A DNA stretch of 64,000 nucleotides from an uncultured Roseiflexaceae bacterium (GCA_937988885.1 CALKHR010000049.1:1-64000), one strand, 5' to 3'; shown: positions 40,976-51,018, numbered from the stretch's first letter. Made by a program: numbers and translations. Notes: generated from the sequence alone by a model not told the origin.

Positions 40976-42040
40976 ATGCGTCGATTTGCCTGGCTATGTG
41001 CAATAGTTCTTGTTCTTTTGGCCCCGTTATCGGCCCAAGCGGCACCGCTCGCCGCCGAGCAATGCTTCGCCGAAGTACCGTACTGCATCTCCGGGCGGTT
41101 TGAGCAGTATTGGCGCACCAATGGCGGCTTAGCTGTATTCGGCCTGCCGCTCACCACCGCCACCAAGCAGCGCACCGGCGAAGGCCCCACCACCTACCTC
41201 GTCCAAGTGTTCGAGCGGGCCAGCTTCGAGTTGCACCCCCACGACCCGCGCCCTTACGATGTGCAGCTACGGCGCTTGGGTGTGGAGATGCTCGCCGCGC
41301 AGGGTCGCGATTGGCAGAGCTTCCCCAAGAGCGATCCCAACGCGCCGCACTACTTCCCCGAGACGGGCCAAGCGATCGCTCCGGAGTTCTGGGGCTTTTG
41401 GTCGAGCCACGGCCTGGAGTTCGATGGCAACAAAAACGGCAAGAGCTTCGCCGAGAGCTTAGCGCTGTTCGGCATGCCGATCTCGCCCGCGCAGTGGGAG
41501 CAGAGCAGCGATGGCAATAGCTACCTGGTGCAGTGGTTCGAGCGGGCGCGCTTCGAGCACCACCCCGAGGCTCCCGCGGACTTTCAGGTGCAGCTCGGTC
41601 TGTTGGGCGCCGAATTGCTCAGCCATGCCCAGGCCCAAGCCCCCACAGAGACGCCAAGCGGCTTGCTGGGTGTGCCGCCCATCGAGGGCGCTTGTGTGCA
41701 GAACGCGCCACCCGCCGCCGAGGGCGCTCAGGCGTGGATGACCAACCCCGAGCCAGATACCGAGAACCAGCCGAACTCTGTCTGTGTGCGCCTGATCATC
41801 GGTGGGCAAGCCGTGAAGAACGCCAAAGTCTCGATGGTGATGCACTACCGCCGCAAAGACGTGAAGTACGGGCCGATCAAGACGCGCGAGGACGGTGTGG
41901 CCGAGCAGGGCTTCTACATCGGCGACCGCAAACTCGCGCAGCGCAACAACGCCGTGCTGATCGACATCACCATCACCGCGCCGGATGGAACGATCTACAC
42001 CACCACCACTAGCTTTACGCCGCGCTTTGCTAAGAACTAA
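40976..42040 (+). CDS. Exported protein with two YW-GGL-FGLPLT repeats
   Basis: 354 aa with AAAAGGAG 6 nt upstream. Sec signal peptide to about residue 22 (LVLLAPLSAQA). Two tandem repeats follow: residues about 34-102 (FEQYWRTNGGLAVFGLPLT...VQVFERASFELHP) and 115-200 (FWGFWSSHGLEFDGN...LFGMPIS...VQWFERARFEHHPE). Repeats of this kind recur in exported Chloroflexota proteins and recall LGFP repeats. The C-terminal 120 residues have a beta-sandwich look (VCVRLIIGGQAVKNAKVSMVM). Probably cell-surface or secreted; function unknown. Confidence 0.7.
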   Translation: MRRFAWLCAIVLVLLAPLSAQAAPLAAEQCFAEVPYCISGRFEQYWRTNGGLAVFGLPLTTATKQRTGEGPTTYLVQVFERASFELHPHDPRPYDVQLRRLGVEMLAAQGRDWQSFPKSDPNAPHYFPETGQAIAPEFWGFWSSHGLEFDGNKNGKSFAESLALFGMPISPAQWEQSSDGNSYLVQWFERARFEHHPEAPADFQVQLGLLGAELLSHAQAQAPTETPSGLLGVPPIEGACVQNAPPAAEGAQAWMTNPEPDTENQPNSVCVRLIIGGQAVKNAKVSMVMHYRRKDVKYGPIKTREDGVAEQGFYIGDRKLAQRNNAVLIDITITAPDGTIYTTTTSFTPRFAKN

Positions 42041-42063
42041 AGGCTCATTTCGGCACACAAATA

Positions 42064-42100
42064 CAGCAGCGCCACAAACCGAGTGTTCGTGGCGCTGCTG
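42064..42100. terminator. Bidirectional hairpin between convergent genes
   Basis: Perfect 12-bp arms CAGCAGCGCCAC / GTGGCGCTGCTG with a 13-nt loop. Confidence 0.65.
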
Positions 42101-42118
42101 CTCATGCAGAGAGTTGAT

Positions 42119-45100
42119 CTAATCGCCGATGGCTGGGCTGCGCTTGCTGCTCGGCGAGAACGCGTGCTGTAGCGCGCTGCGCTTGCTCCAGATGAACGAA
42201 CCGAGCGCCAGCACATAGCAGCCGAAGCCGATCCAGAACGATGTCGAGATGCTCGACGTAAACGCGATGGTGAGCGCCACCACCGAAGCGCAGACCGATG
42301 TTGCGCCGTTCACACCCCACAGCCACGGCGTGAGTTGAGGCGTGGCTTTGCTCGCCAACTTCATGCCGAGCGGGAAGGCCATACCCATGCACAAACCGAT
42401 CGGGAAGATGATGCAGATCGCCAGCAGGATGCGCAGCGGCGTCGTGAGCGCCTGGAACGATGAGATGATGTACGGCGTCAGCAGACCGAACACCAGCAAC
42501 ACCACCACCAAGCCCAAGATCGCGAAGGTGCTGCTATTGCTTGTCTCGGGGTTGGGTAGACGCTGCGTGAGTGCGCTGCCCAAGCCACTCGAAAGCAGCA
42601 GCGTGAACAGCACCACCGAGAGACCATACGTGGGATGCCCAAGAAACAACGCCAAACGCTGCATCTGCGACATCTCTATCAGCATATAGCCGAAGCCGAT
42701 GCTCATAAAGAAGATAAACAGCGGCAGGCTGCCCGTCAACTCCACTGTGCGCATCGTGAGCACCAACGGTCCCACGATACACAACAGCGTCAAGATCAGC
42801 ATCACCAGCAGCAGAATGCCCAGCACCCGCACCGCGTGCTGATTGAACGACATCGCGCCCTGATCCTGCAAGTTCATATCGAACATATCCCGGATGCGCA
42901 GCATCTGGAAGAAGAACGGGCTATCGTCGGTGGTCGGTGCGATGTTCAGCGGATAGTTCTCGATGAACGAGCGGTATTCGCTCAACGAGGTCAACTGGTC
43001 GTAGGCCGGGTCAACCGAGCGCTCCGGCGTGAGCATCAGGTCGAAACGCATCTCCGACGTGACGCGCTCCATCGTGGCGATGTCCTCGGCTGTGAATGGC
43101 TCCTTGCTCACCAAAATCGTGCCGATGCCGTGCGGCGAATCGTCGTTTGGCCCGAACAGCTTGCGCACGATCATAATGTGGTCGCGTGGGTTCTGCACAC
43201 CCTGTCGCTCCAGCGCGGCGGTCGCCATCGAGGTCAGGCGGTACATCTCGCCTGGCCGATCGCGGAAGTACCAGCGCGAGAAGGTTAACACACCCCTTGG
43301 CGATAAGCGCTCTAGGAAGTCCTCCCACGCATCGACGGTGTAAAGTGAATTTTCGGTGAACACAAACGCGCCAGCCGTTGTCGCCACCCACGTGTCGATC
43401 AGCGACACCTGCAGAATATCGTAGGTATCGGTTTGGCGCGCGATGTAACTGCGGGCCTCATCGTTCACGTAGCGCACACGGGGGTCGCGGTCGAGGAAGC
43501 CCGTGAAGTTGCCGAAGCGCTCGTTCACGGCGTTCAGCGTATCCTCGTTGAACTCGATCGCCAACACCGACTTCTGGTTGAAGCTGAGCGCCGAGAGCAC
43601 GTCGCGTCCGCCGCCAGCGCCGACAATCAGCACTCGCGAATCGGGCCGGATGTAGTGCACGACATTCGTTACATCGTACTTGAGGAACTCAACCTCATTG
43701 AAATCGCCGTGGAAGGCCGTGAGCATCGTGCCAGCGCCTGCATCAACGCCAAGTTCCAACTGGCGCACAGGCCGTTGCTCGCTCGGGTAGGTCGAGCTGA
43801 TGCCCCAGCCATCGGGCGGGGTGAGGCGCTGCGGGTTGCCCGCGATCGCAATGCGCGAGAACGAGTTCCACTTCTCGTACAGCGGGCGCGACTCGATGTG
43901 GCCGCGCACGTAGATCAGCCGCAGTGGCGACGACTGGTTGTACACCAGCAGCGTGTTGCCGAACGCCAACGCCGTGAAGATGCCCATCGTCCAAAGCGAT
44001 GTCTTTAGGATGCGCGGCATCCGCTCGTGCAGGCTGAACATCACTGCGCCGAGCGCGGCTAGCACCGCCACCACGATCACCGCCGTGGGGCCGTCGGTGA
44101 TCTTAAAGACGTACAGCAGAACCACACAGCCCAGTGCCGAGCCGACCAGGTCGAAGGCGTACAGGCGGCTGATCTGGCCCGTGAAGCGCGTCAGCGTGAT
44201 GGTTGTACAGATACCGCTGAAGATAAACGGTATCGAGATCACCGTATACGTCAGCACAATCGTGAAAATGCCCGGTACTGTGCTGATGATGTTATTCTCG
44301 GTGTTGAACGGCAGGCTCAAGTGCGTGAGGAAGCTGAACACGATCGTGATCGAGAACAGCAGCGACGAGAGCGCCAAATGATACCGCGCCCGTTCAACCG
44401 TGAAGTACTTCGGCATCAGATAGACGATCAGCGCGCCGACGGTCATACCGAACAGCGCGATCGAGATCGCCATAAACGCGAAGTGGTACCACATCGTCAT
44501 GCTGAACACCCGCGAGAGCAGGTTTTGGTACATCAGCGTGGACAATGTGATCAGGAACAGCCCCACAAAGGTGCGTGGCGAAGGCATATGCGCCGGCAAC
44601 GGCTCGCTATCCGGCTGGAGCAACTGACGCAGGCGGCGCGCCCACCACGGCATCAGCACGCCCACCGCACCCAGGAACAGCACCCAGTTTTGCGGGGTAG
44701 CCCAAGCCAAGGTGTAGGGGTTGCGCCAAGCCCAGAGCGCAGCGCCGATCCCTAGCAGCGCCAGGCCCACACCAACGCGAGTCGTGCGTGCCCAGTCGCC
44801 CAAGCGCCCACGCCGATCGCCGAGCACCCACTCATCGAGCGCCCACAGCAAGCCTGCGAAGCCCGCCAACGCCCACGTGATCAGCAGGGCGCGCAGCAAC
44901 GGCAACGCGCTCGGGTCCGCCGCATCCACAGGTATCAGGCGAATCCACTCGATCGGCACGCCCAACGAGCGCAACTTGCTGAAGAAGGCGCTGGTGATCA
45001 GATCGATCGGTTGAGCCTCCGTGCCGGAGCCGACCGTTGCGCCCGGCGGCAGCAGTACGCGGTACACGCGCCACTCGGGCCGTTCGATGGTGATAGTGGT

Positions 45101-45403
45101 AAGGAGTTGCTTATCCTGCTCGATACGGATGCTGTGATCCGATGTTTCCAATCGGTTTGCACCGTGTAGGTGCAACTCCAATATTTGAGCGCCACCACCT
45201 GAACCGTAGAGCATCAACCGAGAACCCGGTGTACTCCAGCGGAATCGTTTGCCATCACCGCTTTCGGGGGATTCGAAATTCTGAAGGTAACGATCTGCCG
45301 AACTCTCACCGAGCGTAATCGTCAACGGCGGTGGTTGGCGAAACAGAAGAAACAGGAGTAGGGCAAAAAGTACGAGCAGCAGCGCCAGAGGCGCAATACG
45401 CAT
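42119..45403 (-). CDS. Large membrane protein with spermidine-synthase-like domain
   Basis: About 1094 aa from the ATG at 45403; no strong RBS, so a slightly longer TTG start is possible. One N-terminal anchor helix, a soluble beta-rich region, then about eight membrane helices (residues ~185-510), a class I methyltransferase/spermidine-synthase fold (LIVGAGGGRDVLSALSF; EFNEDTLNAVNERFGNF; FTENSLYTVDAWEDFLERLSPRGVLTFSRW) and seven to eight C-terminal helices. Such fused 'SpeE-like' membrane proteins are frequent in Chloroflexota; the aminopropyl acceptor residues cannot be verified, so spermidine synthesis is not implied. Confidence 0.75.
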   Translation of the reverse strand: MRIAPLALLLVLFALLLFLLFRQPPPLTITLGESSADRYLQNFESPESGDGKRFRWSTPGSRLMLYGSGGGAQILELHLHGANRLETSDHSIRIEQDKQLLTTITIERPEWRVYRVLLPPGATVGSGTEAQPIDLITSAFFSKLRSLGVPIEWIRLIPVDAADPSALPLLRALLITWALAGFAGLLWALDEWVLGDRRGRLGDWARTTRVGVGLALLGIGAALWAWRNPYTLAWATPQNWVLFLGAVGVLMPWWARRLRQLLQPDSEPLPAHMPSPRTFVGLFLITLSTLMYQNLLSRVFSMTMWYHFAFMAISIALFGMTVGALIVYLMPKYFTVERARYHLALSSLLFSITIVFSFLTHLSLPFNTENNIISTVPGIFTIVLTYTVISIPFIFSGICTTITLTRFTGQISRLYAFDLVGSALGCVVLLYVFKITDGPTAVIVVAVLAALGAVMFSLHERMPRILKTSLWTMGIFTALAFGNTLLVYNQSSPLRLIYVRGHIESRPLYEKWNSFSRIAIAGNPQRLTPPDGWGISSTYPSEQRPVRQLELGVDAGAGTMLTAFHGDFNEVEFLKYDVTNVVHYIRPDSRVLIVGAGGGRDVLSALSFNQKSVLAIEFNEDTLNAVNERFGNFTGFLDRDPRVRYVNDEARSYIARQTDTYDILQVSLIDTWVATTAGAFVFTENSLYTVDAWEDFLERLSPRGVLTFSRWYFRDRPGEMYRLTSMATAALERQGVQNPRDHIMIVRKLFGPNDDSPHGIGTILVSKEPFTAEDIATMERVTSEMRFDLMLTPERSVDPAYDQLTSLSEYRSFIENYPLNIAPTTDDSPFFFQMLRIRDMFDMNLQDQGAMSFNQHAVRVLGILLLVMLILTLLCIVGPLVLTMRTVELTGSLPLFIFFMSIGFGYMLIEMSQMQRLALFLGHPTYGLSVVLFTLLLSSGLGSALTQRLPNPETSNSSTFAILGLVVVLLVFGLLTPYIISSFQALTTPLRILLAICIIFPIGLCMGMAFPLGMKLASKATPQLTPWLWGVNGATSVCASVVALTIAFTSSISTSFWIGFGCYVLALGSFIWSKRSALQHAFSPSSKRSPAIGD

Positions 45404-45502
45404 CGCAAGCGATCGAGGATTGATAGACAAGAGCCTTCCCCTATAACCATTGTGAATGTCTAAACGAAGGTGGAATGTATCATACCCCCGCGTGCTTGTC
45501 AA

Positions 45503-45996
45503 TTGCGGGGCAAGTGGTGGCGTGCATGCGTTCCAAGGCGATCAACCGTGATTGCAATACATGGTCACTACACTAAACAGTCGCCTTCTTGTCTCTATCA
45601 ATGGAAACCGATTGAGCGCATCGTCGTTCAAATCGAATTTGTCTGATCGACTGTGTAAACGATCGATGGGAGAGAAAAAGAAGAGATCGTATTAAAATAT
45701 ATGTTCTGTTGATTTATTCTGTGTGTAAATAATTTGATGATGTGTATGAATGAATGAAATGTGGAGATATGTAGTTTTTGGGCGTAGATGAAATAGTGGT
45801 GAGATAACGCATTGTATTCATCTGAATCGTGTGAAAATCGATAGTTATGTAGGTTAAGTGGCATAGGTTATGTGGGCTGATGTCCTTCGGCGACCTTACA
45901 TATATGTTTCAAGGGTTAAGCATGATACATTTTTGTTTGTGCGATTCTAGGTGTTATGACGCAACAAGTGCGGAATCATAATTTGAGGAGAGTAGT
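45503..45996. other. AT-rich spacer upstream of the P450 gene
   Basis: Markedly AT-rich from about 45640 to 45990, in contrast with the GC-rich flanks. No convincing gene; one open frame on the minus strand has low-complexity composition. A GAGGAGAG ribosome binding site for the P450 closes the region. Confidence 0.5.
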
Positions 45997-47394
45997 ATGA
46001 GTTCTCAACCTGCAGTGGCATTGCCCGGCCCTCGCTTCGCGCCGATTATGGGCGCGCAGGTGGCAATGATGCATTTTATGAACGATCCGATCTCCTTTAT
46101 GATGCACCTGTATCATAACCACGGTAATGTCGCCGCTTTCGACAGTAGTCAAGCGAGCAACGTCGGTGTCTTTGGGGCCGAGGCCAACCAGCAGGTACTT
46201 GGGCGCTCCGACTTGTTTCATACGCTTACTCTGCCATTCAAAGCGCCGCCCGATAGTATGTTACAGCGCTTGTTGATCAGCTTTCCGATTCAGGAGGGCG
46301 TCATCCACCGCACCTATCGCAACGGCATGCAACCGATGTTCTCCCGCCAGTACATCAATGCCCTGTCTCATGTAAACATGCTTGTCAGCTCCATGCTCGA
46401 TCAATGGCAGATTGGCACGACCAAAAACGTGTGCGTCGATTTTGGAGAATTGCTCTTACAGTTGACGCTCAAGCTGATCTTCGAGGGAGTGTCGCAGGAA
46501 GAAGGGCGAGCACTCCTGCAAGACCTGGAGCATTGGCTGAATCTCGCTAGCAATCCCGTCAGCGTGATGCTACCGTTCGCGACATCGACACTGCCTTATG
46601 GTCGACTCTTGTCGCTTTCCGAAAAACTCGCGGCTCGTTATCGGCGCTACATTGCCGAGGAACGCGCGCAACCCGGCACGCACAAGGTGATCCGGCTCTT
46701 GTTAGATCTCCAGCAGGAGAACTCCCAAACCAATGATCTTCAGCTGTTGGGGCACATTCATATGACATTGATGGCAACAGAGCCAACCGCCCATCTTCTG
46801 GCATGGGCGCTCTTTTTGTTGGCCCAACACCCACAGGTCGCCTCCGATCTGCGCGATGAGATCGATGGAAAGCTCCACGGTGCGATGCCCTCACCCCACG
46901 ATTTGGAGAGCCTGCCGCTGTTGCAGCGGGTGATCAGCGAGAGCCTGCGCCTGATGCCTCCTGCGATCTTTTTATCGCGTGTCGCACGAGCGCCAAGCTA
47001 CGTGGCTGGCTACCCGATCGAGGCGGGCACGCACGTGATCTGTAGCCCGTTCGTCTCGCACCGCATACCCGAGGTGTTTGTATTGCCCAATCGTTTTATG
47101 CCGGATCGCTGGCTGAACAACTCCGTACCAACCTATGCGTATATCCCGTTTGGGATGGGTGTGCACACCTGCGTCGCAAGCCATTTCGCCCAAGTGATCA
47201 TACGCATGCTGATCGCCCAGATGTTGCAGCGCTTCACCTTCCGCATCGCCCCGAATGCCCTGATCGAGCGCAAAATCCGTATCTCGTTGGTGCCCAAGTA
47301 TGGGATGCCGCTGCAACTCCTTCCGCGTAGCGAGCGTTTTATGGCGAACCCTGTCAAGGGCAATGTTCACGAGATCGTCGCCCTAGCGGATTAA
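45997..47394 (+). CDS. Cytochrome P450 with unusual heme loop
   Basis: 465 aa. Heme-binding loop FGMGVHTCVAS with axial Cys392; the usual Gly two residues after Cys is Ala. I-helix MATEPTAHLLAW retains the acidic-Thr pair. ExxR is ESLR, followed by the PERF-like region PNRFMPDRW. The N-terminal half is divergent and no membrane anchor is evident. Oxidative tailoring of an unknown lipid or secondary metabolite; no ferredoxin or reductase partner is nearby. Confidence 0.88.
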   Translation: MSSQPAVALPGPRFAPIMGAQVAMMHFMNDPISFMMHLYHNHGNVAAFDSSQASNVGVFGAEANQQVLGRSDLFHTLTLPFKAPPDSMLQRLLISFPIQEGVIHRTYRNGMQPMFSRQYINALSHVNMLVSSMLDQWQIGTTKNVCVDFGELLLQLTLKLIFEGVSQEEGRALLQDLEHWLNLASNPVSVMLPFATSTLPYGRLLSLSEKLAARYRRYIAEERAQPGTHKVIRLLLDLQQENSQTNDLQLLGHIHMTLMATEPTAHLLAWALFLLAQHPQVASDLRDEIDGKLHGAMPSPHDLESLPLLQRVISESLRLMPPAIFLSRVARAPSYVAGYPIEAGTHVICSPFVSHRIPEVFVLPNRFMPDRWLNNSVPTYAYIPFGMGVHTCVASHFAQVIIRMLIAQMLQRFTFRIAPNALIERKIRISLVPKYGMPLQLLPRSERFMANPVKGNVHEIVALAD

Positions 47395-47413
47395 TTCATC
47401 TGCAAGCAACACG

Positions 47414-47442
47414 AAGCCCTTCCCACACATTGGGAAGGGCTT
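47414..47442. terminator. Terminator between P450 and otsA
   Basis: AAGCCCTTCCC, 7-nt loop, GGGAAGGGCTT followed by T on the plus strand. Perfect 11-bp arms; may serve both convergent genes. Confidence 0.75.
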
Positions 47443-47468
47443 TGTGCGTTGTGGCTAGTGCGTTGCAG

Positions 47469-48950
47469 TTAGTAAATTGGCACAAACTCCTCGATCTGTG
47501 TGAACGAACTCAGGCTTGGCGCGCTACCCGCCTCTAAGAACGAATCCACCCACCAGAAGATGTCGCGCTCGCGGATGATGCGCCGCATATTGCGCATACG
47601 GTTGCGGCGTTCCTCGCGGCTCATCTTCCAGGCGCGATAGATCGCGGCGGCCACCCCCTCCACATCGTACGGGTTGACCAACAGCGCATCGCGGTGTAAC
47701 TGCGTGGCTGCACCCGCAAATTCGCTGAGGATCAGCACCCCATCCTCCAAACTACAGGCGCAGTACTCCTTGGCGACCAGATTCATGCCATCCTTGAGCG
47801 GTGTGATCAGCGCGATCTCGCTGGCGCGGTAGTAGGCCAACAGGGTGGTGAAATCGATGCGCTGATAGATATAGTGGATCGGCACCCATCCCGAGCGGGT
47901 GAATTGTCCGTTGATCTCGCCGACCAATTGCTCGATCTCGGCTTTGAGGGCGGCGTATTCGCGAATATCGGTGCGGCTGGGCACGAGCGTCTGCACGAGC
48001 GTCACCTGTTCGTGCATCTCGGGGTAACGCAGCAGTGCGTGTCGGAACGCGCTCAACTTCTCGGGGATGCCCTTGGTGTAATCGAGCCGATCGGTGCTGA
48101 AGATGATCGTGCGATTCGGGAAGTCTTCGTGGATGTACCACGCAGCATCGGCAACCGCTTGGCTGGCGGCTTGCTGCGAGAACATCTGGAAATCGATGCC
48201 GATCGGCAGAGCGCAGATGCGCACTCGGCGATCCCCGATATCGGCACTGATCACGGGGCCCTTGCCGTGGATGTTCACATTCTTCAGTAGCGTCCGCACG
48301 CACTGCACGAAGTTCTGGCGGTCGCGCATCGTCTGGAAGCCGATCAGATCGTATTCCAGCATCGCCTGAAGGATCTGGAAGCGCCATGGCAGCTTCAGGA
48401 AAATATCGAGTGAAGGGAAGGGGATGTGTAGGAAGAAGCCAACCGCGTTGGTAAGCCCCAGCGCTCGCATATCCCGCGCCACGTTGATCAGGTGATAATC
48501 GTGTACCCAAATGTAATCGGCTGGCTGACTATGTTCTGCAATGGCCTGCGCGAACTTGCGGTTCACCGTTTCGTAGGTCTGCCAGTAGCTTGGGTCGAAG
48601 TTGCAGCGGGTCTGGAGATCGTGGAACAGTGGCCAGATAATTTCGTTGGAGAAGCCCAAGTAGAATTTATCGTGTTCTGTGGCTGTAAGGATCACTGGCT
48701 TGAGATCGTAGCCGGAAGAAGCGGTGGCTTCGGCCAGCAGCGGCTCAAGATCGACCTCATCTTCCTCGATCGTGCCGGGCCAGCCGATCCAACTGCCACC
48801 TCGGTTGCGTAGCACAGGTGCTAGCGCCGTGATCAGTCCACCATTGCCAGGTTCGATCTGCCAGTTGCCATTTTTATCGCGAGTAAGCACGATGGGTAGC
48901 CGATTGGATACGGTGATCAAGCGACCTTCGTGAGATTCTATGGTATTCAT
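47469..48950 (-). CDS. otsA: Trehalose-6-phosphate synthase-type glycosyltransferase (GT20)
   Basis: 493 aa. ITVSNRLPIVL at the start, the GG loop PGNGGLITAL, WVHDYHLINVARDMRALG and DRLDYTKGIPEKL are GT20 signatures. It joins glucose from a nucleotide sugar to glucose-6-phosphate; the closely related glucosylglycerol-phosphate synthase is an alternative. No phosphatase (otsB) is in the window. AAGGAGG precedes the ATG. Confidence 0.87.
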   Translation of the reverse strand: MNTIESHEGRLITVSNRLPIVLTRDKNGNWQIEPGNGGLITALAPVLRNRGGSWIGWPGTIEEDEVDLEPLLAEATASSGYDLKPVILTATEHDKFYLGFSNEIIWPLFHDLQTRCNFDPSYWQTYETVNRKFAQAIAEHSQPADYIWVHDYHLINVARDMRALGLTNAVGFFLHIPFPSLDIFLKLPWRFQILQAMLEYDLIGFQTMRDRQNFVQCVRTLLKNVNIHGKGPVISADIGDRRVRICALPIGIDFQMFSQQAASQAVADAAWYIHEDFPNRTIIFSTDRLDYTKGIPEKLSAFRHALLRYPEMHEQVTLVQTLVPSRTDIREYAALKAEIEQLVGEINGQFTRSGWVPIHYIYQRIDFTTLLAYYRASEIALITPLKDGMNLVAKEYCACSLEDGVLILSEFAGAATQLHRDALLVNPYDVEGVAAAIYRAWKMSREERRNRMRNMRRIIRERDIFWWVDSFLEAGSAPSLSSFTQIEEFVPIY

Positions 48951-49074
48951 ACGCCTCCTTCATAGCGAAACTCATCTTGTAGAAGCCTCAATGCATCCCA
49001 TGCGTCGCAACAAGCACTGTTGCGCAAACGTCTGATGTGCAATGGTTCGTTGATGCTCCTAACGAGTGAGAAGC

Positions 49075-49776
49075 ATGGATAACGTGCATACCAATCAAGT
49101 ATTTGCGCCAATCGATCCCGACCATACACTAGAGCGCGTGGCTGGCGGCAACGAAACGGAAGTGTACCGCTCCGATGACGGTACGTGGGTAGCAAAGTTG
49201 AAGAGTGAACTTGGTAGCGACGCTGCTGGGGCCCTGGCCGAAGCGCAGGCGATGCGTGCGGCGGCGGAGGATTTTGCTGCCTGCTTGGGGCCGATGTTCA
49301 GCATCCCAAGCGATTTTATAATTGCCAGCGACGATGCTGGGCGATGCCAAATTTTGGTTATGCAGCCATACTTACAGGGTGCGCGCTCGTTGTATGAGTT
49401 GGATTATGCAACGCTCTCAGCGTCACAACGCTCTCAACTAGCCACCCAACTTCGGGTTATCATCGACCGCTCGTTGGCACACTACCGCGCCACTGGAAGT
49501 ATGCCCGATTTGTATGGCCGAACGAGTGCTAACCAAGCCGAGCGCCGACGCTTGAATGGTCCACTCATGCTGCCGTGGCGCATTTGGAGCTTTCTCGTGC
49601 AGCGTAACCTGCTGCGCTCCCACAACCTCATGCTCACCGACGAGCCAGAGCCACGCGTGGTGCTTGTTGATTATGATCCTGTCCGGCGCGGTTGGCTCTA
49701 TCGGTGGATTTACTATGCGGTACGTCGATTGCTGTTCTGGCGTGATCTCGTGCTAATTCGTCTCATCCTTGGATAG
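49075..49776 (+). CDS. Kinase-fold-like protein, unknown
   Basis: 233 aa from the ATG at 49075 (a GTG three codons earlier is possible). ERVAGGNETEVYRSDDGTWVAKLK resembles a kinase N-lobe with its Lys; SHNLMLTDEPEPRVVLVDYDPV resembles the metal-binding end of the aminoglycoside-phosphotransferase fold with Asn and Asp. The catalytic HxD loop is replaced by SLAHYRATGSMPDL or is absent. The C-terminus WIYYAVRRLLFWRDLVLIRLIL may be membrane-associated. Function unknown. Confidence 0.55.
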   Translation: MDNVHTNQVFAPIDPDHTLERVAGGNETEVYRSDDGTWVAKLKSELGSDAAGALAEAQAMRAAAEDFAACLGPMFSIPSDFIIASDDAGRCQILVMQPYLQGARSLYELDYATLSASQRSQLATQLRVIIDRSLAHYRATGSMPDLYGRTSANQAERRRLNGPLMLPWRIWSFLVQRNLLRSHNLMLTDEPEPRVVLVDYDPVRRGWLYRWIYYAVRRLLFWRDLVLIRLILG

Positions 49777-49866
49777 TTGAGCAGTCGCAGCCGCTAGAAT
49801 GTTTAGGTTCATGATACCTACTATTGCTTAGCATAGCAAGCATTTAGCCACAGATTGTGGACAAAA

Positions 49867-51018
49867 TCACGAAAACCAAGGGATTTGCAGAGCGGCTCCA
49901 AGCACTAAAATGAAGTTGTAGCTCCCATGCACGATCGCGCTGATGGTCGTATTGCTGCGTTTGCGAATCCAGCCGAGCGCCAAGCCGATCAAAAACACCA
50001 GCAGCAGCGAGTCCCAATGGTATTGCATGGCGTGGAGCGATGTGAAGAAGATATTCGGCAGCAGTATGCCGAAGCGCGGCTGGAGCGCTCCACGGATCGC
50101 GAGTTCCTCGCCAAGTCCGGCAGTGACGCCGATCACCACGGCGCCGATTGGGTTGATCGCGAAGCCCAACAGTGTGTTGAACGCTTCTCCATCGGTTGTC
50201 GGCCAGCCGAAGATGCCCCACAGCCAGCTGGTGCTCATATTGAGCAGCGTTGCCACGATCACCAGCACCACCGTGAACACCGCCGCCTCGCCGAGTTGCC
50301 GCAGCGTTGGGCGCACAAGGCCCAGCCGTTCGAGCGCGGCGGGCAGGTCGCGTTGTAAGCCATAGCCCACCGCCACAATCGCGCAGGGCACCGTCCACAT
50401 CAGCCCGTAGAGCATGTCGCGCAGCATCCCGCTATCGTCGCGACCCTCGTTGAACGTTTCGCTATTCTGTTCGAACAGCGCGAGCAGCGGTGGCGTGTCT
50501 TGGAACAGCAGTGGCGCGAAGCTGATCAGGCTGAGCGTCAGCATCGTCACAAGCGCAATGCGATGCACGAACGAGTTCGGGTCGAACGGCAGGAAGCGGC
50601 TCAGCCAGCGTTGGAACGGCGGAATAAAGCCCACCAAGCTGATGAAAAACGCCAGCGTAATGCTGAGAAAGATCTGAGAGATGGAGAGTAATCCCCCGGA
50701 AACAATTGTATTATTGTTCAGATCGACAAATGGCGAAATACTCATCGCAAAGATGCCCAATGCGGAGATGCCGATGAATATGACCCAATAGACCAATGTG
50801 AGCACTTTGCCCCAAGTGAAGCGTAGCCCCAAATAGGCGCACACTGCCAGAAACATAAACGGCAACACTTGAAGGCCTGCTATCGCGATACTCTGTGCCT
50901 CGCCGCCGATGGCGTATACGATCGGCCAGAGGACCATAAGAAGCAGCAGGCCAATGCCAAGCTGTTTGCCCGACATTGGTGCAGTTGATTGGTCGATAGA
51001 CATGGAGTTATCGTTCAT
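49867..51018 (-). CDS. CPBP-family intramembrane metalloprotease
   Basis: 383 aa from the ATG at 51018 (AAAGG upstream), eight or more membrane helices. Abi/CPBP motifs near the C-terminus: LGEELAIRGAL (EExxxR), FTSLHAMQY (FxxxH) and IVHGSYNFIL (HxxxN). Bacterial members are Rce1-like proteases or bacteriocin-immunity factors; no associated peptide gene is recognisable next to it. Confidence 0.85.
   Translation of the reverse strand: MNDNSMSIDQSTAPMSGKQLGIGLLLLMVLWPIVYAIGGEAQSIAIAGLQVLPFMFLAVCAYLGLRFTWGKVLTLVYWVIFIGISALGIFAMSISPFVDLNNNTIVSGGLLSISQIFLSITLAFFISLVGFIPPFQRWLSRFLPFDPNSFVHRIALVTMLTLSLISFAPLLFQDTPPLLALFEQNSETFNEGRDDSGMLRDMLYGLMWTVPCAIVAVGYGLQRDLPAALERLGLVRPTLRQLGEAAVFTVVLVIVATLLNMSTSWLWGIFGWPTTDGEAFNTLLGFAINPIGAVVIGVTAGLGEELAIRGALQPRFGILLPNIFFTSLHAMQYHWDSLLLVFLIGLALGWIRKRSNTTISAIVHGSYNFILVLGAALQIPWFS

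Noticed and set aside
45628..45864. 78-codon minus-strand frame in the AT-rich spacer
   Set aside because: His/Ile/Ser/Asn-rich low complexity, no RBS; stop-poor only because of base composition.
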